Assembly: GCA_013042915.1 (NCBI GenBank)
Contig: JABDPF010000063.1
Location: 1-61,196 of the forward strand
Direction: 5' to 3'
DNA length: 61,196 nucleotides
Origin: Lysobacterales bacterium
Lineage (GTDB): Bacteria; Pseudomonadota; Gammaproteobacteria; Xanthomonadales; SZUA-36
Shown here: positions 45,875 through 55,324 of the stretch, one piece after another
How positions within the stretch are numbered: position 1 is the first letter of the stretch
How the letters are laid out: the number at the start of each line of letters is the position of its first letter
The notes under the pieces: model-generated
Database searches by the model: none
Seen by the model: the letters and a program-made list of their open reading frames with translations, nothing else
Told to the model about the DNA's origin: nothing
Program-made: the position numbers and the translations under genes

Positions 45875-46120
45875 TCAGGACTTGCGATAACGCTTCTTGA
45901 AGCGATCGACGCGACCACCGGAATCGAGCACCTTGTGTTTTCCGGTGTAAAACGGGTGGGACGCGCTGGAGACTTCAACCTTAATCAGGGGATACTCGTT
46001 TCCGTCTTCCCACTTGATGGTTTCCTTGCTGCCCATCGTGGAACGGGTCAGGATAGCGAAGTCAGAGGACATGTCCTGGAACACCACTTCTCTGTACTTG
46101 GGATGAATGCCGGCTTTCAT
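45875..46120 (-). CDS. rpmE2: Ribosomal protein bL31, type B (zinc-independent)
   Basis: The 81-residue protein starts [16 protein letters not shown] and ends in the type B tail ([28 protein letters not shown]). It has no cysteine, so it lacks the zinc ribbon of type A L31. Type B paralogues often replace bL31 when zinc is scarce under Zur control; here I see no Zur box, and it may be the only L31. A clear promoter lies upstream and a terminator downstream. Confidence 0.94.
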   Translation of the reverse strand: MKAGIHPKYREVVFQDMSSDFAILTRSTMGSKETIKWEDGNEYPLIKVEVSSASHPFYTGKHKVLDSGGRVDRFKKRYRKS

Positions 46121-46168
46121 GATATTTCCTTATCCAAACGGGTTTCACGCGCATGCGAAAGACCCGCC

Positions 46169-46197
46169 AGTTTAATACCCAATGGCCCTCTTTGCAA
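46169..46197 (-). promoter_or_regulatory. Sigma-70 promoter of rpmE2
   Basis: On the minus strand TTGCAA (46197-46192), a 17-base spacer and TAAACT (46174-46169) form a good sigma-70 promoter about 48 bases from the start codon. It lies in the 83-base gap after hemW. Confidence 0.6.
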
Positions 46198-46203
46198 TAC
46201 CCC

Positions 46204-47376
46204 TCAGGGCAGGAACAACTGCTGGATTTCGTTGACGAAGCGCCATCCTGACTCGGTCGGAACCAACAGGTCTTCCCGCTCGTCGAGCAAGCCGCGCCGA
46301 ACGGCTTCTTCGACCCGTTCGGATACCGCCAGCCAGGGGAGTCCCGTCCGGTTCGAAAAATCGGCTTTGCGAATCCCGTGGCGCAAGCGAAGTTGGTTCA
46401 GGAAGAACTCGAAAACGCGATCCTGTGGGTTGATTTCACGTTCCTGGGCGAGCGGCATGCCGTGCTCGGCGCTTTCCATCCAATTCCGTGGATGACGAAT
46501 GCGGATGCGCCGCCTGACGGTTTGCGCCGAGGCCTCGGTCAGTTTGCCGTGCGCGCCCGCGCCGATGCCCATGAAATCCCCATATCGCCAATAGTTCAGA
46601 TTGTGGCGGCATTCCCGGCCGGGGCCCGACCAGGCGGATATTTCGTAGTTGACCATCCCGGCCGCCTCAAGATGATCGGCGCAGGCGCCCTGCATCTCCC
46701 AGGATTCGTCGTCTGCGGGCAGCGACGGCGGCCGGGCGTGAAAGCAGGTGTTGGGCTCCAGCGTCAGTTGGTAATGCGACAGGTGGGGCGGAGAATAGGC
46801 AAGGGCCGTTTGCACGTCGGCCACGGCCGTCTCGAGGGACTGCCCCGGCAAGCCGAACATCAAGTCGAGGTTGAAAGACTCCATGCCGGCGCCGGCCAGG
46901 GACTCGGCGGCCTGCCGCGCTTCCGCACGTCCGTGGATGCGGCCGATCGCCTCCAGCATTCGGTCATCGAAACTCTGCACGCCCAGCGAAACCCGGTTGA
47001 CACCGGCGTCGCGGTACCCCGAGAAGCTGTCACGCTCCACCGTCCCCGGGTTCGCCTCCAGCGTGACCTCGGCACCGGGAACGATATCCAGAAGGCCTCG
47101 AAAGCCGCTCAACATCCGCTCTACCTGCGCAGCCGAAAAAAGGCTGGGCGTGCCCCCGCCGAAGAAGACCGACTGAACCGGGCGGCCCCAGACCAGCGGC
47201 AACTCCACCTCCAGGTCGCGCATTAGCGCGTCGATGTACCGCTCGGCGGGCATCTCGTTTTTCAAGGCATGGGAATTGAAATCGCAATAGGGGCACTTGC
47301 GAACACACCACGGCAAGTGCACGTAAAGCGACAGGGGCGGGGGCGTCAGCGTGGCCCCCTCAGTCGCTGAGTTCAT
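46204..47376 (-). CDS. hemW: Radical SAM haem chaperone HemW-like protein
   Basis: The 390-residue protein has the radical SAM motif CVRKCPYCDFNSH (CxxxCxxC) and downstream LYVHLPWC, FGGGTPSLF and MFGLPGQSLETA. HemW-type proteins resemble HemN but lack the fourth cysteine that follows the cluster motif; here it is Phe. They carry haem to targets and do not oxidise coproporphyrinogen. The start overlaps the rdgB stop by 17 bases, within the rph-rdgB-hemW operon. Confidence 0.92.
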   Translation of the reverse strand: MNSATEGATLTPPPLSLYVHLPWCVRKCPYCDFNSHALKNEMPAERYIDALMRDLEVELPLVWGRPVQSVFFGGGTPSLFSAAQVERMLSGFRGLLDIVPGAEVTLEANPGTVERDSFSGYRDAGVNRVSLGVQSFDDRMLEAIGRIHGRAEARQAAESLAGAGMESFNLDLMFGLPGQSLETAVADVQTALAYSPPHLSHYQLTLEPNTCFHARPPSLPADDESWEMQGACADHLEAAGMVNYEISAWSGPGRECRHNLNYWRYGDFMGIGAGAHGKLTEASAQTVRRRIRIRHPRNWMESAEHGMPLAQEREINPQDRVFEFFLNQLRLRHGIRKADFSNRTGLPWLAVSERVEEAVRRGLLDEREDLLVPTESGWRFVNEIQQLFLP

Positions 47377-47980
47377 CCCGCATCATCCGGACCATGTCCC
47401 GCAGCGCCTGCCCACGGTGGCTGAGCCGGTTTTTTTCCGCGGTCGGCAGTTCAGCCGAGGTGCAATCGCGGCCGTCGATCAAGAACAGGGGATCATAACC
47501 GAAACCGCCGCCGCCGCTCGGTCGATGCGTGATCTTGCCGTCCCAGCGGCCGATGGCGACCAGCGGCGCCGGATCCTCTTCATGGCGCACCAGGGCCATC
47601 GCGCAGTAGAAATGGGCTCCGCGTTTCTCATCCGGAATCCCCTGCAGGGCTTCGAGCAACTTGAGATTATTGGCCTCGTCTCCCTGATCATCCGCATAGC
47701 GCGCAGAGTAGATTCCGGGCGCTCCTTCCAATGCATCAACCGACAGGCCGGAATCGTCAGCCAGCGCGGCATGACCGGTCAGGCGCGACGCATGACGGGC
47801 CTTGATCAGCGCGTTCTCGATGAAACTCAGCCCGTTCTCCACGGCTTCCGGGATACCCCAATCTCCCTGCGGACGCACAGCCCAGCCCAGTGGTGACAAC
47901 AGGTCGGAGATCTCCCGCAACTTTCCCCGGTTGCCACTGGCCACGACCAGCAAAGGGTCTTTGTGGCCGATGTCATTCAC
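47360..47980 (-). CDS. rdgB: XTP/dITP diphosphatase (RdgB/HAM1)
   Basis: The 206-residue protein has [13 protein letters not shown] at the N-terminus and the metal-binding [22 protein letters not shown], and [19 protein letters not shown]. It hydrolyses XTP, dITP and ITP, so keeping non-standard purines out of DNA. Overlaps rph by eight bases and hemW by 17. Confidence 0.95.
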   Translation of the reverse strand: MNDIGHKDPLLVVASGNRGKLREISDLLSPLGWAVRPQGDWGIPEAVENGLSFIENALIKARHASRLTGHAALADDSGLSVDALEGAPGIYSARYADDQGDEANNLKLLEALQGIPDEKRGAHFYCAMALVRHEEDPAPLVAIGRWDGKITHRPSGGGGFGYDPLFLIDGRDCTSAELPTAEKNRLSHRGQALRDMVRMMRDELSD

Positions 47981-48689
47981 CGAGGGCTTTCCGTTGCAGG
48001 GCCATCAATTCTCCGATGCCCTTATCGGCCAGGCCCAGCATGGCGTCGAGCTCGTCTCGACGGAACGCATGGCCCTCGGCGGTTCCCTGCACCTCGATGA
48101 AGGCGCCACCGTCGTTCATCACGACGTTCATGTCGGTCTCGGCGGTGGAGTCTTCGGCGTAATCGAGGTCCAGTACCGGCGTATCGCCTGCGATACCGAC
48201 CGACACGGCCGCCACTTGTCCGATCACGGGGTGCTTCCGGACGCGTTTGTTATCTACCAGCCAGCGGCAGGCATCCACCAGCGCCACATAAGCCCCCGTG
48301 ATCGCAGCCGTTCGAGTGCCTCCGTCTGCCTGGATTACGTCGCAGTCCAACGTGATGCTGCGCTCGCCGAGCGCCTGACGGTTCACCACGGCGCGCAGGG
48401 AACGCCCTATCAGGCGCTGGATTTCCAGGGTGCGCCCGCCCTGCTTGCCGCGCGCCGCTTCACGCCCCATGCGGCTTCCGGTCGAGCGCGGCAACATGCC
48501 GTATTCGGCCGTCACCCAGCCCTCGCCCTTGCCGCGCAGAAATATCGGTACCCGTTCCTCGACCGAAGCCGTGCACAGCACCTTGGTATTACCGCAGCTC
48601 ATCAACACGGAGCCCTCTGCGTGGCAGGTGTAGTCTCTTTCGATGCGGGTCCTTCTCAGTTCGTCTGGCGCTCGGCCACTCGGTCTCAT
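47973..48689 (-). CDS. rph: Ribonuclease PH
   Basis: The 238-residue protein starts at ATG 48689; the frame opens farther upstream in sequence with no family marks. It matches RNase PH throughout: [59 protein letters not shown] and [18 protein letters not shown]. It trims tRNA 3' ends by phosphorolysis. It is first in the rph-rdgB-hemW operon and divergent from yicC, as in many Gammaproteobacteria. Confidence 0.96.
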   Translation of the reverse strand: MRPSGRAPDELRRTRIERDYTCHAEGSVLMSCGNTKVLCTASVEERVPIFLRGKGEGWVTAEYGMLPRSTGSRMGREAARGKQGGRTLEIQRLIGRSLRAVVNRQALGERSITLDCDVIQADGGTRTAAITGAYVALVDACRWLVDNKRVRKHPVIGQVAAVSVGIAGDTPVLDLDYAEDSTAETDMNVVMNDGGAFIEVQGTAEGHAFRRDELDAMLGLADKGIGELMALQRKALGE

Positions 48690-48829
48690 TTTGTTTATCC
48701 CGTATTGTTGCCAAAAATTGCTTTCAGCCCGTATCGGCCGCTGACGTGCCCCCCGTTTCCCGTTAACATTGTGCCAACCAAGCCGGCAGGCAACAATGCC
48801 GGGCCACATTCATCCAAACGGAAGAACCT

Positions 48830-49699
48830 ATGATCCGCAGCATGACGGGATTCGCCAGCGTTGAGCGCCTTCACGATTTCGGTCGATTGACCTGGGAGCT
48901 CAGGTCGGTCAACCACCGCTACCTGGAAATCGGCTTTCGAGTGCCCGAAGAGTTTCGAAGCCTCGAGCCGGATATCCGGCGCATCCTCGGTCAACACCTG
49001 AGCCGCGGCAAGGTGGATGCCAACCTGAAATATGCGCCGTCGGCCGATGCCGCCAGCTCGAGTCTGGTCGTCAACCGAAAATTGCTGGATCGGCTGTTCG
49101 AACTGCACGGTGAGATGTGCCAGGCAGGTGGCGTCGACCAGGAGGCGGACACGCAGTCCCTGATGCGATGGCCGGGCGTTATCGAGGAATCGGCCCCAGA
49201 CCCCCAACCGCTGCACGCAGCAGCCCTGCACCTGCTCGGCGAGGCGGCTACCGGCCTGCAATCGGCCCGCGGCCGCGAGGGCAAAGAGATGGACGCGGCA
49301 ATCCGGGAACGGCTGGACACGATAGAAGCCCGGGTTGGCCAGGTGCGTGAATGGCTGCCGGAAATCCGCGACGGGTTGCGCCAGAAACTGCTCAATCGCG
49401 TAGCCGATCTCAAACAACCCCTAGAACCAGGCCGGCTGGAACAGGAAGTGGCCTTCCTGGCCCAGAAGATCGACGTGGACGAGGAGCTTGATCGCCTGGC
49501 GGCGCACGTTAAGGAAGCACGCCTCGTGCTGGAACGCGACGAGCCAGTCGGCCGCCGCCTGGATTTCCTGATGCAGGAATTCAACCGCGAGTCCAACACG
49601 CTCAGCTCCAAGTCGGTGGACAACCGCACCACCCAGGTCGCCGTGGAATTGAAAGTCGCCATCGAACAAATGCGTGAACAGGTCCAAAACATTGAGTAG
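48830..49699 (+). CDS. yicC: YicC family endoribonuclease
   Basis: The 289-residue protein begins [13 protein letters not shown], the family signature. It contains [17 protein letters not shown] and ends [32 protein letters not shown], the DUF1732 tail. YicC proteins are reported endoribonucleases in E. coli. It is first in a rightward block ending in recG and overlaps gmk by 26 bases. Confidence 0.95.
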   Translation: MIRSMTGFASVERLHDFGRLTWELRSVNHRYLEIGFRVPEEFRSLEPDIRRILGQHLSRGKVDANLKYAPSADAASSSLVVNRKLLDRLFELHGEMCQAGGVDQEADTQSLMRWPGVIEESAPDPQPLHAAALHLLGEAATGLQSARGREGKEMDAAIRERLDTIEARVGQVREWLPEIRDGLRQKLLNRVADLKQPLEPGRLEQEVAFLAQKIDVDEELDRLAAHVKEARLVLERDEPVGRRLDFLMQEFNRESNTLSSKSVDNRTTQVAVELKVAIEQMREQVQNIE

Positions 49700-50315
49700 C
49701 GGCCCGGGCCTGTTCATCGTCGCTTCGCCCTCGGGGGGCGGCAAATCGAGCCTGATCCGCGCCCTGCTGCAGCGTGACGACGGCGTTCGGTTGTCGGTGT
49801 CGCACACCACGCGTGAGCCCCGTACCGGTGAAAAGGAAGGCATCCACTATCACTTCGTCAGCCGCGAAGCCTTTCTCGAACTGGTGGCCAACGATGCGTT
49901 CCTTGAGCATGCCTGCGTTTTTGATCACTACTACGGCACGGGCCGCGAGCAGGTCGAGCGAAAACTGGCCGCCGGGCACGACGTGCTGCTGGATATCGAC
50001 TGGCAGGGTGCGCGCCAGGTAAGGCAGGCATTTCCGGGCGCGCGGGGTATTTTCATCCTGCCGCCGTCCATGGCCGAGTTGCGGGCAAGGCTGACGGGGC
50101 GCGGTCAGGACAGCGAGGCCGTCATCGAGCGGCGGATGCGCGACGCCCGCGCCGAGATGTCTCACTGGAACGAGTTCGACCACGTGGTCGTCAACGACGA
50201 TTTCAGCGCGGCCCTGGCCGACTTGCAGGCCATCGTTCGTCACAGCGCGCCGCTGCGCGCCGGGCAGCAGGGACGGGTCAAGGAAATTCTGGCGGATTTT
50301 CTGGGAGTTGGATAA
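49674..50315 (+). CDS. gmk: Guanylate kinase
   Basis: The 213-residue kinase has P-loop [19 protein letters not shown] (about 14-32), [23 protein letters not shown] and the C-terminal lid region. It makes GDP from GMP. The GTG at 49674 overlaps yicC by 26 bases; a TTG at 49692 is another possible start. Next to rpoZ and spoT, the usual setting. Confidence 0.96.
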   Translation: MNRSKTLSSGPGLFIVASPSGGGKSSLIRALLQRDDGVRLSVSHTTREPRTGEKEGIHYHFVSREAFLELVANDAFLEHACVFDHYYGTGREQVERKLAAGHDVLLDIDWQGARQVRQAFPGARGIFILPPSMAELRARLTGRGQDSEAVIERRMRDARAEMSHWNEFDHVVVNDDFSAALADLQAIVRHSAPLRAGQQGRVKEILADFLGVG

Positions 50316-50382
50316 AATGACAGTTTCAACTTGGGCAGATGTCTTTGCCCAAGCAACATAGAATTTAGCAGGAATTTGATAT

Positions 50383-50646
50383 ATGGCACGTATTACAGTC
50401 GAGGACTGCCTCAACAACATCAACAATCGTTTCGAGATGGTTTTGACCGCCACCAAGCGGGCGCGGCAGATTGCCCATGGCGCCGACCCCCTGGTGGAAG
50501 AGGAAAATGACAAACCGACCGTCATCGCCCTGCGAGAGATCGCCGATGGTCTCGTCGACCCAGAACGGGTGGACATGATCCAGGCGGAGATCGAGGCCGC
50601 GGAGGCCTTTGAGGCACCACTCGAGGACGACGACTTCGCACCCTGA
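50383..50646 (+). CDS. rpoZ: RNA polymerase omega subunit
   Basis: The 87-residue protein begins [20 protein letters not shown], followed by [33 protein letters not shown], the omega subunit. The C-terminal part is acidic. It stabilises beta-prime and helps ppGpp act. Lies between gmk and spoT. Confidence 0.97.
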   Translation: MARITVEDCLNNINNRFEMVLTATKRARQIAHGADPLVEEENDKPTVIALREIADGLVDPERVDMIQAEIEAAEAFEAPLEDDDFAP

Positions 50647-50687
50647 CGCCAGAGGTACAGGAAAAAGCAGGTTCCGGAGCACAGTCA

Positions 50688-52829
50688 ATGCACGCCCAAC
50701 GCGACATCCCGGAACCTGTGCTGGAACTGCAGAACGAACTCGAGACCTACCTCAAAGCTGAAAACGTCGCCCTCATCCTGAGGGCCTACGAAGTCGCCGA
50801 AAAAGCCCACAGGGGCCAAACCCGCAAGACCGGTGAACCGTACATTTTTCACCCCGTCGCGGTCGCTCGCATACTCGCCAACCTTCACATGGACCACGAA
50901 AGCGTTGTAGCAGCCCTGCTGCACGACACCATCGAGGACACCCCTCTGGACTGGCAGGATATCGAGCAGCAGTTCGGCCGCGAGGTGGCCGACCTGGTGG
51001 AGGGCGTCACCAAGCTCGATAAGATGAAATTCCGCACTCGAGTCGAGGCCGACGCGGAGAGCTTTCGAAAGCTGATGCTCGCGATGTCGCGCGACCTGCG
51101 GGTGATTTTCATCAAGCTGGCCGACCGCCTGCACAACGTCCGCACCCTGGGCAGCATGTCGCCTGACGCTCGCCGCCGGATCGCCCGCGAGACGCTGGAA
51201 ATTTACGCCCCCATCGCCGACCGCCTGGGGATGAACAGCATGCAGCACGAACTCGAGGACATCGGTTTTCGCAATTTGCATTCCTGGCGGCACAAGACGA
51301 TCACCGAGCACCTCGAGGCCAACGCGGGCAACCGCAAGGAAGTGGTGGAGACCATCCTCGCGACGCTGCGGGCAAAAATGGCGCAAACCGGCATACCGTG
51401 CCGAGTCAGTGGCCGCCAGATCGCCCCGTACAGCATCTACAAGCGGATGCAGCGCAAAGAGCAGTCTTTCACCGAACTGACCAATTTTTATGCGTTCCGT
51501 ATCGTCAGCGACACGGAATCACACTGCTATCTCGCACTGGGCGCCGTACACAGCCTGTACCAACCCAAGCCGGGGGGCTTCAAGGACTACATCGCGCTTC
51601 CCAAGGCCAATGGCTACCAGTCGCTGCACACCATGCTGAACAGCCCGTATGACTTGCCGATCCAGATCCAGATTCGCACCGAGGAGATGGACCTGATGGC
51701 GCGCAAGGGTGCCGCCGCGCACTGGCAAAGCCGCGACGTCGTGCCCGGTGGCGCCGACCTCAAGGGCTCGGCCGAGGTGCGCGCCCGCGAGTGGCTGATG
51801 CGCCTGATGGACGTGCAGCGCCACACCGGTGACTCGCTGGAATTCCTCGACCACGCCAAGTCAGACCTGTTCCCCGACGAGATCTTCGTGTTCACGCCCA
51901 AGGGAAAGATCATCGACCTGCGCCAGAATTCGACGGTGCTGGATTTCGCCTACTCGATTCACACGGACGTCGGCAACCACACCGCCCGAGCGCTCGTCGA
52001 CGGCGTCGAAGTACCCCTGGCAACGCGCCTGGAAAACGGGCAGACCGTGACCATCGAAACGGAGACCGAGGTTCAGCCGCGGCCCGAGTGGCTCGAGTTC
52101 ACCGCCACCGCGCGGGCACGATCGGCCATCCGTCATTACCTGAAGAGCCTGGGCCAGGAGGACACGGTGGCGCTGGGCATGAGGCTCCTGGAGAAAGCCC
52201 TGAACGTGCGGGATTGCTCGATCGAGCATATTCCTGAAAAACGCTGGCGGCGTTACCTGAAAAAGAACAACTACCGCGACCAGGACGGCCTGTACCGGGA
52301 CCTGGCGCTGGGACGCACGCTGGCGCACATCGTCGCCGCGAAGCTCGCGCCGGATGCCAATTTCCTGCCAGGCGACCGTCGGCGCAGCGAAGCCCTGACC
52401 ATTGCCGGCACCGAGGGCAGTGCATTGAGCTTCGGTGCCTGCTGCCGGCCAGTGCCGGGCGACAACATCATGGCTTACGTGTCGGCCGACCACGGGCTGG
52501 TCGTCCACCGTGTCAGCTGCGCCAACGTGCGCGAGTTCCGCAAACACCCGGATCGCTGCATCGCCGTCAACTGGGCGCCGATCACGCAGGGCATGTTTCC
52601 GGTCGCCCTGCGCATCGACGCTCGAAACACGCCGGGCGTGCTGGCCAGTATTTCCACCAGTATCGGTCAAGCAGGCAGTAACATCGAAACCGTCGCGCAA
52701 CCCGAGTCCAACCCTGAGGTATCGACGCTGCTGTTTACCATCAGCGTACGAGACCGTGATCAAATGGCCATCGTGCTGCGGCGCCTGCGCCGCAACCCCA
52801 ACGTCCTGCGCGTTCACCGCGTGACCTGA
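50688..52829 (+). CDS. spoT: Bifunctional (p)ppGpp synthetase/hydrolase
   Basis: The 713-residue RelA/SpoT protein has the HD hydrolase (FHPVAVARILANL, ALLHDTIEDT at about 80-90) and the synthetase (YAFRIVSDTE, GGFKDYIALPKANGYQSLH). A TGS domain (IFVFTPKGKIIDLRQNSTVLDFAY), a zinc/helical region and a C-terminal ACT domain (LRIDARNTPGVLASISTSIGQ) follow. The intact HDxxED motif shows hydrolase activity; synthetase motifs look complete. Confidence 0.96.
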   Translation: MHAQRDIPEPVLELQNELETYLKAENVALILRAYEVAEKAHRGQTRKTGEPYIFHPVAVARILANLHMDHESVVAALLHDTIEDTPLDWQDIEQQFGREVADLVEGVTKLDKMKFRTRVEADAESFRKLMLAMSRDLRVIFIKLADRLHNVRTLGSMSPDARRRIARETLEIYAPIADRLGMNSMQHELEDIGFRNLHSWRHKTITEHLEANAGNRKEVVETILATLRAKMAQTGIPCRVSGRQIAPYSIYKRMQRKEQSFTELTNFYAFRIVSDTESHCYLALGAVHSLYQPKPGGFKDYIALPKANGYQSLHTMLNSPYDLPIQIQIRTEEMDLMARKGAAAHWQSRDVVPGGADLKGSAEVRAREWLMRLMDVQRHTGDSLEFLDHAKSDLFPDEIFVFTPKGKIIDLRQNSTVLDFAYSIHTDVGNHTARALVDGVEVPLATRLENGQTVTIETETEVQPRPEWLEFTATARARSAIRHYLKSLGQEDTVALGMRLLEKALNVRDCSIEHIPEKRWRRYLKKNNYRDQDGLYRDLALGRTLAHIVAAKLAPDANFLPGDRRRSEALTIAGTEGSALSFGACCRPVPGDNIMAYVSADHGLVVHRVSCANVREFRKHPDRCIAVNWAPITQGMFPVALRIDARNTPGVLASISTSIGQAGSNIETVAQPESNPEVSTLLFTISVRDRDQMAIVLRRLRRNPNVLRVHRVT

Positions 52830-52876
52830 TCCACGGGCGCGGGGGATAGCGTCGGCTTCGGCTACGAGGAACTTCC

Positions 52877-53257
52877 ATGAGCAAGCAAACGATTCATACA
52901 GAGAGCGCGCCCGCCGCGATTGGTCCTTATTCCCAAGCCGTCCGGCACGGCAACCTGGTCTTTCTCTCGGGCCAGATTCCGCTGGACCCTGCCACGATGC
53001 AGGTCGTGCACGGCGATGTCCGGGCCAGGGCGCACCGCGTATTCCGAAACCTGCGAGCGGTATGCGAGGCGGCCGGTGGAAGCCTGGATGGCATCGTCAA
53101 GTTGAATCTCTACCTGACCGACATGGGCGACTTCCCTGCCGTCAACGAGGTCATGAAGGAATACTTTGACGAGCCCTACCCGGCCCGCGCGGCCGTCGGC
53201 GTCGCCGCACTGCCAATGGGCGTGGACGTCGAGGCGGAAGCGGTTCTTGGCCTCTGA
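52877..53257 (+). CDS. ridA: Reactive intermediate/imine deaminase
   Basis: The 126-residue protein has SAPAAIGPYSQAVRHGNLVFLSGQIPLDP, LRAVCEAAGGSLDGIVKLNLYLTDM and the C-terminal family motif GVAALPMGVDVEAEAVL, including the catalytic arginine region (PYPARAAVGVA). It clears reactive enamines and imines, such as those from Ser/Thr dehydratases. Its stop falls within the start of recG (11-base overlap). Confidence 0.95.
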   Translation: MSKQTIHTESAPAAIGPYSQAVRHGNLVFLSGQIPLDPATMQVVHGDVRARAHRVFRNLRAVCEAAGGSLDGIVKLNLYLTDMGDFPAVNEVMKEYFDEPYPARAAVGVAALPMGVDVEAEAVLGL

Positions 53258-55316
53258 ACTCCGGTCTTTTCACGGCGTCGGCCCGCGGCTTGAGCAGACG
53301 CTGACCGAACTCGGAATTCGTACCGCGCAAGACCTCCTGTTTCACCTCCCGTTTCGATACGAGGACCGCACTCGCGTGTATCCGATCGGCGGGCTCTATC
53401 CTGGCGCAACGGTGCAGGTCGAGGGCGAAGTCGAACACGCGGCCATTGTCCGGGGTCGGCGCCCGATGCTGGTGGTCGTGCTGGCGGACGGCACCGGGTT
53501 GATCACCCTGCGGTTCTTCCATTTCAGGCACAGCCAGAAACAGCAACTCGCCCGCGGCACCCGCTTGCGCTGCTACGGAGAGGTCCGCAGCGGTTTTCGC
53601 GGCTTCGAAATGATCCATCCCAGCTATCGCCGCCTGTTCGGCCGCGACGACGACGCCTTGTCAGACCGCTTGACACCGGTCTACCCGGCGCCCGGCAAGA
53701 TCGGGCAAGCCACCTGGTTGAAACTGACAGAGCAGGCGCTGGAACGGCTGAGTCGGGGCGACCTGGCGCTGGATGAACTGCTGCCCTCGGGCCTCATCGA
53801 CAGCGACGGGATACCCTCCCTGGCGGACGCGCTGCAATACATCCATCGTCCGCCGGCCGGTGCCGACGTGGCCGCGCTGGTCGAGCGACGTCATCCCGCG
53901 CAGCAACGCCTGGCGATGGAAGAGTTACTGGCCCACAACCTCAGCATGCAGCAACTACACCGGCGCCAACGCACGTTCCGCGCCCATCCGATGCCGAGCG
54001 GCAGCGCTTTGGAATCGGACTTCCGTCAGCGCCTTTCCTTTCAGCTGACCGACGCGCAGGAACGGGTCAGCGTTGAAATCCACCGCGACATGGCCCGGGA
54101 TCACCCGATGCAGCGCCTGGTGCAGGGCGACGTGGGATCCGGTAAGACCGTGGTGGCGGCACTGGCCGCACTGCGGGCGATCGGAAGCGGTTTCCAGGTG
54201 GCGTTGATGGCGCCGACCGAACTGCTGGCGGAACAGCACTTGCGCAGCTTCAGCACCTGGTTGGCGCCGCTCGGCATCGAACCCGTGTGGCTCAGCAGCA
54301 AGGTGACGGGCCGAAAACGCCAGGCCGCGCTGGACGCCATCGCTGGCGACGCGCCGCTCGCCATCGGCACGCATGCCCTGATGCAGGAAGGGGTGGAGTT
54401 TGCCCGGCTGGGACTCGCCATCGTCGACGAACAGCACCGTTTCGGCGTACACCAGCGGCTGGCGCTGATGGACAAGGCCGGTGGGGAGGCCACCCACGCG
54501 CACCAGCTGGTGATGACCGCCACGCCGATCCCGCGAACACTCGCGATGACCGCGTACGCCGGCCTCGACACGTCCGTGATCGACCAGCTACCCCCGGGGC
54601 GCAAGCCGGTCACCACGGTGGTCATCTCGGGCGAGCGTCGGCAAGACGTCACCGCCCGCGTGGAAGCCGCCTGCCGCGAGGGCCGGCAAGCCTACTGGGT
54701 ATGCACCCTGATCGAGGAATCCGACGCCGTGCAGGCGCAGGCGGCCGAGGACGTGGCGCGCGATCTTCAGGCCTCGCTGCGCGGGGTTACCGTGGGGCTG
54801 GTTCACGGCCGCATGAAACCGGCTGAAAAGCAGGCGATGATGGACCGGTTCAAGCAAGGGGCTATCGGCTTGCTGGTCGCCACCACCGTCATCGAGGTGG
54901 GCGTTGACGTGCCGAACGCCTCGCTGATGATCATCGACAACGCGGAGCGTTTGGGGCTGGCGCAGCTGCACCAGTTACGTGGCCGTGTCGGACGCGGCGC
55001 CGAGCAGTCATCCTGCGTGCTGCTTTACGGCGACCCGGTCGGCCAACTGGCCAAGCAGCGCCTGAACATCCTGCGCGAGACCAATGATGGATTCAGGATT
55101 GCGGAAAAAGATCTCGAACTGAGGGGACCCGGGGAAGTGCTGGGCACGCGTCAAACGGGGATGCTGCAATTCCGTGTGGCGGATTTGGCGCGCGACCAGG
55201 GCCTGCTCGACCGCATCCCGGCCGTGGCTGAACGCCTGCTGGCAGACGACCCGGAACTCGTTCAGCGATTACTCAACCGATGGATCGGAGAAGCCGACCG
55301 ATTTGCGTCCGTATAA
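53247..55316 (+). CDS. recG: ATP-dependent DNA helicase RecG
   Basis: From the TTG at 53247 the protein has 689 residues, close to E. coli RecG (693). The frame opens 27 codons earlier inside ridA, giving a nonsense leader, so the TTG is preferred. The wedge domain (FHGVGPRLEQTLTELGIRTAQDLLFHLPFRYEDR) is followed by Walker A GDVGSGKTVV, DEQH in IVDEQHRFGVHQR and helicase motif QLRGRVGRG. It reverses stalled forks. Confidence 0.95.
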   Translation: MASELRSFHGVGPRLEQTLTELGIRTAQDLLFHLPFRYEDRTRVYPIGGLYPGATVQVEGEVEHAAIVRGRRPMLVVVLADGTGLITLRFFHFRHSQKQQLARGTRLRCYGEVRSGFRGFEMIHPSYRRLFGRDDDALSDRLTPVYPAPGKIGQATWLKLTEQALERLSRGDLALDELLPSGLIDSDGIPSLADALQYIHRPPAGADVAALVERRHPAQQRLAMEELLAHNLSMQQLHRRQRTFRAHPMPSGSALESDFRQRLSFQLTDAQERVSVEIHRDMARDHPMQRLVQGDVGSGKTVVAALAALRAIGSGFQVALMAPTELLAEQHLRSFSTWLAPLGIEPVWLSSKVTGRKRQAALDAIAGDAPLAIGTHALMQEGVEFARLGLAIVDEQHRFGVHQRLALMDKAGGEATHAHQLVMTATPIPRTLAMTAYAGLDTSVIDQLPPGRKPVTTVVISGERRQDVTARVEAACREGRQAYWVCTLIEESDAVQAQAAEDVARDLQASLRGVTVGLVHGRMKPAEKQAMMDRFKQGAIGLLVATTVIEVGVDVPNASLMIIDNAERLGLAQLHQLRGRVGRGAEQSSCVLLYGDPVGQLAKQRLNILRETNDGFRIAEKDLELRGPGEVLGTRQTGMLQFRVADLARDQGLLDRIPAVAERLLADDPELVQRLLNRWIGEADRFASV

Positions 55317-55324
55317 AGTTCTGA

